Assembly: GCA_032717465.1 (NCBI GenBank)
Contig: CM064657.1
Location: 27,643,466 to 27,707,465 of the forward strand
DNA: 64,000 bases
From: Coenobita brevimanus
Taxonomy: Eukaryota > Arthropoda > Malacostraca > Decapoda > Coenobitidae
Reading direction: 5' to 3'
The notes below the pieces were generated by a model, which saw nothing but the letters and a program-made list of their open reading frames with translations, was not told where the DNA came from and searched no databases. Shown one piece after another: positions 57,165 to 64,000 of the stretch. The position numbers were made by a program, and so were the translations under genes. The stretch's first letter is position 1, and each line of letters begins with the position of its first letter.

Positions 57165-57780
57165 CTAAGCTGACGAGAATACAACACCTACGGTTACATA
57201 GTTAGCATACACGCTTTGTTTGATCTATGCAATTTATATAGAGATTAAAAAAGATAAAATAACATACTGCAGAACAATTAGGTGCGATGATAAAAAAATC
57301 TCGCAAAGGGGGAGGTACTACTGACCTTTCTAAGCTGCCGAGAATACAAATCTAAATTTGTAAGCGTCACCTGGGATTGTGTGTTTACTTAACATGCTTC
57401 CTCTGTGACCTGTACGGTCTATATCGATATTAAAGACACAAATAACATACGAGAGAACAGTAAGGTGCAGTAAGAAAGAGGTAGAAAAAAGAGCGGAGCT
57501 GAAGATATTACAGGCACACAAACCATAGGCTCGTAGCTTAGGAGGCTATCTGACACTTCTTCCTCATCAGTGTACAGTACTTTGCAAACACCAAAACATT
57601 CTCTCGTATATTTTTGGTATCTTTCTAATATCGACAAAGATTGTATAAATATAAACGACAAGCCTACAAACCCACTATACACCGAAATAAACTGGTCAGG
57701 ATGAAGTGCTACAAAGCCTCCAATAAGCCAGAGAGAATACATGCCTGGGTTTAGGGGCGCCACCTGTGTATTTACTTAGC
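57165..57780 (-). repeat. Dispersed repeat family A, three minus-strand copies in series
   Basis: Reading the minus strand, TATTCTCGTCAGC (from about 57184), TATTCTCGGCAGC (from about 57347) and TATTCTCTCTGGC (from about 57735) each precede a CCTCCCCCTTTGCG, CCTCTTTCTTACTGC or related block, then AATAACATA-like sequence. Spacing is irregular (about 160 and 390 bp). Confidence 0.5.
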
Positions 57781-57954
57781 ATACTCTCTCTCGCCCGCCG
57801 GTCTCTTGATTACCATATATTCCGACTGTCAATTGTGGCCCGCTGATTGCCTACCCCGCCGCCCCGCACGCCAACAGATCTTCCCAGCCCCGCGTTAGTC
57901 TGGAAATTGGCAATCTTCACTGTGCAAATGAGATTTTCTGAGGGCTTAAAGATT

Positions 57955-58560
57955 GCGTGGTTCGCTGTCTTGGTTTATCGGAAGAGAGGACTGCGGAATG
58001 ATGGTGAAGACTGAGAAAACAGAGAGATGGGAGCTCATGATATACTCACGGCCAAAAGTTATCTCTACATATATTCACCTACAAGCGCCAGAATCTGAAT
58101 CAGAAAAAAACTGGAGTCTCGAGAGAGGGGACTGCGGGGTGACGGTAAAAACTGAGAAAACAGAAGTAGGTGTTGATGGTACACTCACTGCAAGGAATTC
58201 ATCTCTGCTCATTTATACTCAGCTACAATCGTCGGGGATCGCTGTCTTGGTTTATCGGATGAAAGGAATGGTAGATGAGGGTGAGATATGGGAAGTAGTA
58301 GTAGATGTTGCTCCACGCTCATTTGAAACGTAAACCCGCTGGAATGCAAGCTTAAGCTGATCTGCAGTTCACCATCCTCCTTTGACGGAGAACGGAAGTA
58401 ATCGAGGGACGTTTGTTTAACCAGGCAGTAGAGCGACCTGGTTTATCGGTGCCGCCACATGAAGGCGTTCCTCTCCAGCATTGAGAACTGGAAAGACAGA
58501 GATAGGCATTGATGATACACTGATAGTCAAAAGTTTCTTCCTACTCATGCCCATCAACAA
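57955..58560 (+). repeat. Degenerate tandem repeat with GCTGTCTTGGTTTATCGG anchor
   Basis: The anchor is at about 57963 and 58231; a weaker form (GACCTGGTTTATCGGTG) is at about 58434. Within units, GACTGCGGRRTGA, AACTGAGAAAACAGA and TACTCAC or TACACTSA blocks recur in the same order. The second unit (about 58080) has lost its anchor. Period is roughly 120-150 bp. The 126-residue open frame spanning it is a repeat translation. Confidence 0.6.
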
Positions 58561-58579
58561 GCGTTCAGGGTCGGAAATG

Positions 58580-60155
58580 GGCCATAACCCTTTAAACAGA
58601 AATGGCGAAAGGGAAGGCAAACCCGCATCTTTAACCATAATTTTTGAAGCACGTGACGAAAACATAGCTTGCCTGATTTCTCTCCACCGTACCTTACCGC
58701 ACCGTATATCGTGGGTCCGGTTGATTAAATCTGATTACAGGCAGCCGATAAATATTACCTTTAAAAATGAGGGACTTGCCTACATCATTACCTTCTTTGT
58801 TTCAACCATTTCAGCCCCAGGACATCTTTCATATTTTATTCTTGCTATCTCCAGATGATTTGATTCAGCTACAGAGAGCGCACCTAGCAGTGATGGGCTT
58901 TTAGAAAGTTTTCTCGAACCCCAACAGTTCCAAAAACCTCTCATAAACATAATAAATCATATATACACAGAAAGAATGACTACAAGACATTCTCGGGCTG
59001 AATCATTTATAATATGAATGTACGGAACAGGTGAATCCGTCACTTCTCCCTTTTCTCCAGCCACTCTCTTATTACTGGATTTATAGATGCTTGAAAGTTA
59101 CGTACTGGACTGAGGTGCTTAACATCATCTTCCGTATGTGATGATGCACCCCAGTCCACTATGTCTTATTCAAACATCTATGAAGCCAGACATGAAACAC
59201 AGGATATGCGAACGGATTTTGTATTGTATTTGATACGCTGAATGAACCTGAAATCTGAGTTTCGTTTCCGGACAGTAACTGGCAGCAAACGAAACAGTTC
59301 CATAAATAAGTTCCGAACCCCTGTGCATGTCGCTGAGTATGACAAGAGGGATGACTGACAGTGAACGATACAGACTCCCGGCCGCACAAAAGCCATTGTC
59401 ATACGCCGGGGAACACAATAAACTATTTAAAATGCATTAAAACACCCAGGCTACAATATCCAAAATACACCAAAATGAAACACTAAAAATAATATATAAT
59501 TCATTCAAAGCATCCGAAGGAGGCCAGCTCAAGGCATCACGGAAACGCGCGAAAAGGGTCATGAAGCCTCTTCCTTCCTTCAGTACAGCGGCGTCTACTG
59601 TTCTTCATTCTTGTTATCGTCACATGATTTAAATCTGTTTAGGGAAGAATTTTCGCCCTCAATAAATCCTCAATACCAGAAACCCTTTTTATGTCGAATA
59701 AAATCACCTGGTGGCAGTCTGATAACAATGTAAAAGTCGCCATAGTCAGTCTGCAGGAGGGCTCAGTCGAGCTGCTGTCTGCCTTCTTGTGTATTACACG
59801 CCTTAGTGTCTGCCGTGATGATGCTTCCATGTGAGGTTTGCCTGTTTGCCTGAGTGTTGTGGTGCCTACGCAGAGACACCTGTGACTACCTGAAGGGGAC
59901 CTGCCTATCAAACTGGGTATCAACAGCGGCCGGGCAGCGTTAATCGCTCAACACCAAAATAAGCCTCTTACTACGCAGTCCATGCCGGCATAAAATCCCA
60001 TTTTTTCACAATAGCTAAATTTTCTGTGTTTCTCCCTCTTCATTCGGTAACATTTTTTAACAAGAGAAAAAGCATGGTCAAGTAAGCTTTTAAAAATGAG
60101 CTTAAATTACCAAAGACTGCACGCTGAATTCACCAGGACTTGAGCCAGCACTGCA
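58580..60155. other. Unassigned DNA
   Basis: Several short overlapping minus-strand frames at 59159-59418 and 59639-59923. None is recognisable. Confidence 0.35.
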
Positions 60156-60160
60156 GAGGA

Positions 60161-60353
60161 CGTACAAAAGAAATATTATAGTATACTGCTTATATACAGT
60201 TTTGCTCTTCATGATCAAAGCAACATTCTGAACAACATAATTCTCCCTCCCTCCCACGTACAAAAGAAATATTATAGTATACTGCTTATGTACAGTTTTG
60301 CTCTTCATGATCAAAGCAACATTCTGAACACCATAACTCTCTCTCCCTCCCCT
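60161..60353. repeat. 96-bp tandem duplication
   Basis: Units start CGTACAAAAGAAATATTATA at 60161 and 60257 and end in a CTCCCTCC run. They differ at only a few positions, so the duplication is recent. Confidence 0.92.
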
Positions 60354-60446
60354 TCTAAATTTTGAACACAGGATTTACCCATTTTACATACAGGCATATC
60401 TTGTCTATGACTTTTAACTCAGGTCAACTGAAAATCGCTGGTGTCG

Positions 60447-60947
60447 CATGCACCAAGTTCGTGCATATACAAAGTGCACTATGCACTAAAGAACCCTTGT
60501 GCACATCCCTGAACTTTGGGCACATAATCCTAAATGGGTGATTCCCTATGTCAAACAGAGGGACAGTTTCATTTCTGCACAAAAAGTGCCCCTCTATCAG
60601 TGAAAAGAAGTCACCATTTAGTGGCTGAATCGGTAGAGAGGCGGCCTGCAGTCCTACAGGACCCAAGTTCAAATCCCCGTGGGGGAGGGAACAGTTTAAG
60701 GATTTAAATTTCTTAAAAAGCAGACTTTTCTGATCTACCAGATGACCCCGCCGACATGTCATAAAAATACCCCCGCTAATACCAGTACACCAGTCCTGTA
60801 TGAGACAGCCCTAGCATATATTCAATATAGATGGTGGGTGTTAGCGCCGAAGTGGTGACATGAGGAGATGTAGGAGGACTACTGGGCCTCTAGGAGGACT
60901 ACTGGGACTTGGGAATAGGCCCTGAAGCCTTTGTCCAGCGTCGGACA

Positions 60948-60981
<34 letters not shown>

Positions 60982-61105
60982 AGGGGGGTAAAGTTATTAT
61001 GTGAATGAGACTACGCGCAAAGTAACGTATACCACATCCCTACATGTGGATGAGGGGCACTTTGTGCATAGGTACTTTGTGCATGCATGAACTTGGTACA
61101 GTACA
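60447..61105. repeat. Imperfect inverted repeat flanking a SINE
   Basis: Left arm at about 60455-60495 (ACCAAGTTCGTGCATATACA, then AAGTGCACTATGCAC). The right arm, read on the minus strand from about 61098, is ACCAAGTTCATGCATGCACA, then AAGTACCTATGCAC. Both arms continue inward with related GTGCMC and AAGTGCCCCTC words. Confidence 0.6.
60615..60978 (+). mobile_element. tRNA-derived SINE, second family, poly(A) tail
   Basis: The A box TGGCTGAATCG at 60622-60632 fits the consensus fully. The B box AGTTCAAATCC at 60666-60676 is close to it, and the 33-nt spacing is tRNA-like. A ~270-bp body with a short internal duplication (AGGAGGACTACTGG twice) ends in a pure 28-base poly(A) at 60951-60978. 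It differs in head, body and tail from the SINE at 3458 and 4221. Confidence 0.78.
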
Positions 61106-61539
61106 TGTTGCACAAACAGAGCTTAACAGGTTATTACTGTAATATCCAGAGTACTGAGCTAGAATAAGGTACAAGTACGTCCGCAACCCACAGTTTCTAT
61201 TAACCCTATGCTTAAATAATAACCAGATTTCAGCCTCTCTAGAGTGCAACAAGTAACAGTGTCAAAGCAAACTGTTCCTCATGCTGTGTAACAAAGCGTA
61301 CAACTCGCAACTGAATCCCTTCAGACCGTTAACGTATTTTTTTTTACTGTTATGTTTGTTACAGCCAGAGATTTTATTCATCTTAGGAAGGGGCTGTATC
61401 TAACACGTCCAGTTCAATGTCTAAAAAAAAAAGAAAGTAAAAAAATAATGAACACGACTGAAGTGAAGGGGTGAGGAATGACCAACAAGTGTTCCCTCGG
61501 TGTAACACCCTGACCACAGCTTCCCTCCAGCCAGGAACA

Positions 61540-61700
61540 GGATTAACCCCTTCACTACAATGATGTAAATTAATTGTACTCTTGCCGCCTTCAAACGATT
61601 CATTCGGCTCTGGAAAGCTGTAGAAATGGATGGGTTAGATATACCCTTCATTAATCCCTTCACTACAGGGTATCCCCTCAATTAAATGAAAATATTCTAG
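61540..61700 (+). repeat. Dispersed repeat family B, two linked copies
   Basis: TTAACCCCTTCACTACAATG at 61543 and ATTAATCCCTTCACTACAGG at about 61651. The first is followed by AATTGTACTCTTGCCGCCTT, as in the copies near 1090 and 9218. Confidence 0.5.
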
Positions 61701-61842
61701 TGGTAGAGAGAGAGAAATGAAAATTGTCCTCGGCCTGAAGGTGCTAAAGGGTGAGCAGAAGGTATGGTTCGCCAGAGTGCACTTAGGGACGAGCATCCGA
61801 CACTGTCCCGAGACCCTGACCTGCGATAGATTACTTCAAACA

Positions 61843-63345
61843 TTTTTTTTTTTTCTTATGCTAGGAAGACGGAACCAAAGGCCACGAGCCCGCAATAACT
61901 GTTCCTTCCAAGAGAAAAACAAAATACAAGAGAGAGCCAAATTCAAGCTCCGATCATTTCAAGATGCCTGGACACACTGCGTTTGAATGATTGGAGATCA
62001 TACCTAGCAGGAAATACAGACAGAGGGAGACAGTTCCAGAGTTGACCTGTTGCATAAATGAAGGACTGGGAGTAACGGTTATCTCTTGCATTAGAGATGA
62101 GAATTTGCTGCTAGACGGGTGCTACGTGCCCGTCGTAGAGGTGGAGGAATGCAAGCAGACAGTTCAGAGGAGCAGTGACCATTGAAGTAGCGATGGAGAA
62201 GAAATAAAGGGGCAACAGTGCGGCGAAGAGACAGAGGTTGAAGGAAGCCAGTAAGAGGAGAGTTAATGAGAGGAAAAGCCTTTGACTCCACCCTATTGAG
62301 AAGAGCTGTATGTGGGGAGCCTTAACACACATGAGAGTTGCACTCTACACAAGGGTGGATAAAACCCGTGTTTAGAGTCAACAATTGTGGAGGGGTAAAG
62401 AAGGAACTGAGTCGGCTTAGCACACCTAATCTCTTGGAAGCTGATTTTACAAGAGATATAATATGATCTTTCAAAGATAAGTCCCGAGTGAATGAAATCC
62501 AAAGCATGTTCAAGGATGATGCAGGATTAAGCTGAATATTATTAAACATTAGTGGGTACACCTGTGGAAGAGTCTGACGGGTTGATGGGTGTTAGAACTG
62601 AGTCTTTGATGTATTAAAAACAACAAAATTATTTTTACCCCAGTCAGAGATACAAGCCAAGTCAGACATTAGGTGTGCCACAGCCTCATCCCTTGTTTGT
62701 TGAAGTAACTGCTGAGATGGACATTAAGGGAACCGAATGGAGAGGTTAAAGGTGGAGTCATCAGCGTACGTGTGGATAGGGTCAGATGTAAAACTTAGAA
62801 GGTTACTGATGAATAAAAGCAAAAGAGTTGGTGATAGGACAGAGCTCTGAGGAACACCACTGTTGATAGATCTAGGAGAAGGACGATGGCCGTCTACAGC
62901 AGCCGCTATAGAACGACCAGAAAGGAAGCTATAGATGATGGCACAGATAGTAGGAGAGAAACCATAAGAGGGCAATTTGGAAATTAAAGATTTATGCCAG
63001 ACTCGATCAAAAGCCTTTGAGATGTCAAGTGCAATGGCAAAGCTTTCGCCAAAGTCCCGAAAGGAGGACGACCAGAAGTCTGAAAGGTAGGTGAGAAGAT
63101 CGCTAGTGGAGCGTCCCTGACGGAAACTATACTGACGATCAGAAAGAAAGTTGTGATAGGAAAGACGCTTTAAATTTTTTCTATTAAGAATTGACTCGAA
63201 AACTTTTGAGATACAGGATGTTAAAGCAATTGGACGACAGTCAGAAGGTTGGGAATGGTCACCCTTCTTTGGGACTGGCTGAATGAGAGTAAACTTCCAG
63301 CAAGAAGGAAAGGTACAAGTTGATAGACAAAGGCGAAAGAGTTTA
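61843..63345 (-). mobile_element. APE-type LINE, copy 3 (minus strand), 5'-truncated
   Basis: Same family as the copies at 40-47 kb. The poly(A) tail appears as poly(T) at 61843-61854. Homology runs from the 3' untranslated end through RT and stops at about 63345, near the start of RT. Beyond lies TGACCT-rich repeat, as for copy 2. Confidence 0.87.
61990..63345 (-). pseudogene. LINE reverse transcriptase and C-terminal region, copy 3
   Basis: The minus-strand frame 63377-62724 has FTLIQPVPKKGDHSQPSDCR, PIALTSCISKVFESILNRK, IALDISKAFDRVWH, SGVPQSSVLSP (PQS where PQG is usual) and catalytic YADD at 62768-62757. The ~10 residues at its start (MEALRLRQQW) are outside the LINE homology. Below 62724 the frame is broken: the VFNASKTQF-like, VESKAFPLINSPLTGF and LWNCL-like blocks lie in different frames. 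No complete protein is encoded. Confidence 0.85.
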
Positions 63346-63369
63346 CCCCATTGCTGCCTAAGTCTTAAC

Positions 63370-64000
63370 GCTTCCACAAACTTTGGTTCAGATCAGATAC
63401 AATCTTTTAAAACTGACTTTGTCAACTGACCTTGACCTTTGACCTTTCCCTGCGACCTTTCACCTTTGATTGACTATTTTCAGAAGGAACTCTGTATCTT
63501 TATTTCAACCTGAAACCTAAAACCTTCCATTAGTTTAGCCTAAACAGAATACACTCTGTTTAAGATGATCTTGCCATCTGAACTTAGCCTTAGTCTAAAC
63601 TGTTCTAAAACACAAGAGAGCAACCTTTTGGGTGATCCTCGACTCACCTACTAAATTTGAGTCTAATCAGATCAACACTGCTTGAATTTTTTTAACTAAC
63701 ACACAAACGGGTCGAATTTTGAACTTTTCCTGTGATCTTGGAAGCTGACTGATTATGCTCAACTCTGAATCACTTAATGCTTGTCTTACCCCTTTCATTT
63801 CCCTCAAGTTTGGTCTAACAGGAAAAAAATGTTTAAGGTGACTTTGCTCAACGAGAATCTGACCAAGCCCTTATGACCTTGATCTTTGACCTGGTGTTCT
63901 CAGATTTGTTCCTTGGTTAACCCTTGATCCTTCCACCAAGTCTGATTAAAATCGGATAAAAACTATTTGAGTTAGACTTGGTTTAACTCACTTGGTTAAA
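63370..64000 (+). repeat. TGACCT-rich degenerate repeat at the window end
   Basis: TGACCTTGACCTTTGACCT at 63427-63445 and TGACCTTGATCTTTGACCT at 63874-63892 are direct TGACCT-type hexamers spaced by zero and then one base. Between them are CAAGTTTGGTCTAA, ACACACAAACGGG and TGACTTTGCTCAACG words. It resembles the 44.3-47.5 kb repeat and runs off the window. Confidence 0.6.

Noticed and set aside
60620..60680. tRNA gene at 60.6 kb
   Set aside because: The same reasoning: a poly(A)-tailed body follows, and the acceptor stem is not convincing.

Overview
This window looks like non-coding, repeat-rich DNA from an invertebrate nuclear genome, most probably an arthropod and perhaps a decapod crustacean. 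That assignment is inference. It rests on the very high microsatellite load (TA, GA, GT/AC, AAT, GAA and GGAA tracts), Ty3/gypsy LTR elements, APE-type LINEs, tRNA-derived SINEs and TTAGG/TAGGG-like tracts. I found no intact host protein gene, no functional tRNA or rRNA gene, and no bacterial feature. Nearly all long open frames are translations of simple repeats. The recognisable coding DNA belongs to mobile elements.

Layout. 1-5 kb: a C/T-rich minisatellite, then a mosaic of TA microsatellites holding two copies of a tRNA-derived SINE with a foldback MITE between them. 5-15 kb: G/T-rich and pyrimidine-rich low-complexity DNA, copies of a short dispersed repeat, and a ~145-bp tandem repeat. 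15.35-20.81 kb: an LTR retrotransposon with order gag - protease - integrase - reverse transcriptase (integrase before RT, as in Gmr1-like elements) and a SCAN-like capsid segment. Its RT is cut short and RNase H is gone. 21-32 kb: a TAGGG/TTAGG-like tract, an A/C-rich tract, several kilobases of purine-rich DNA including a 1-kb GGAA/GAAA array, and a truncated LINE tail. 32.08-38.15 kb: a second Gmr1-like element with near-identical 1,054-bp LTRs and a perfect 5-bp target duplication. Its gag is frameshifted, its integrase stops after the zinc finger, and about six ~109-bp tandem repeats sit where the rest of pol should be. 38-48 kb: purine-rich DNA and two decayed plus-strand copies of one APE-type LINE; the second lies inside a repeat carrying TGACCT direct repeats. 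48-60 kb: mostly anonymous DNA with microsatellites and clustered dispersed repeats. 60-64 kb: a second SINE family with a poly(A) tail inside an inverted repeat, a third LINE copy on the minus strand, and more TGACCT-rich repeat.

The two LTR elements belong together. Both have SCAN-like gag segments, integrase directly after protease, and nearly the same sequence at and beyond the primer binding site. Neither encodes a complete pol, yet the second inserted very recently by its LTR identity. It was therefore probably moved by proteins from a related intact copy elsewhere. The SINEs would likewise depend on a LINE; the three LINE copies here are all broken.
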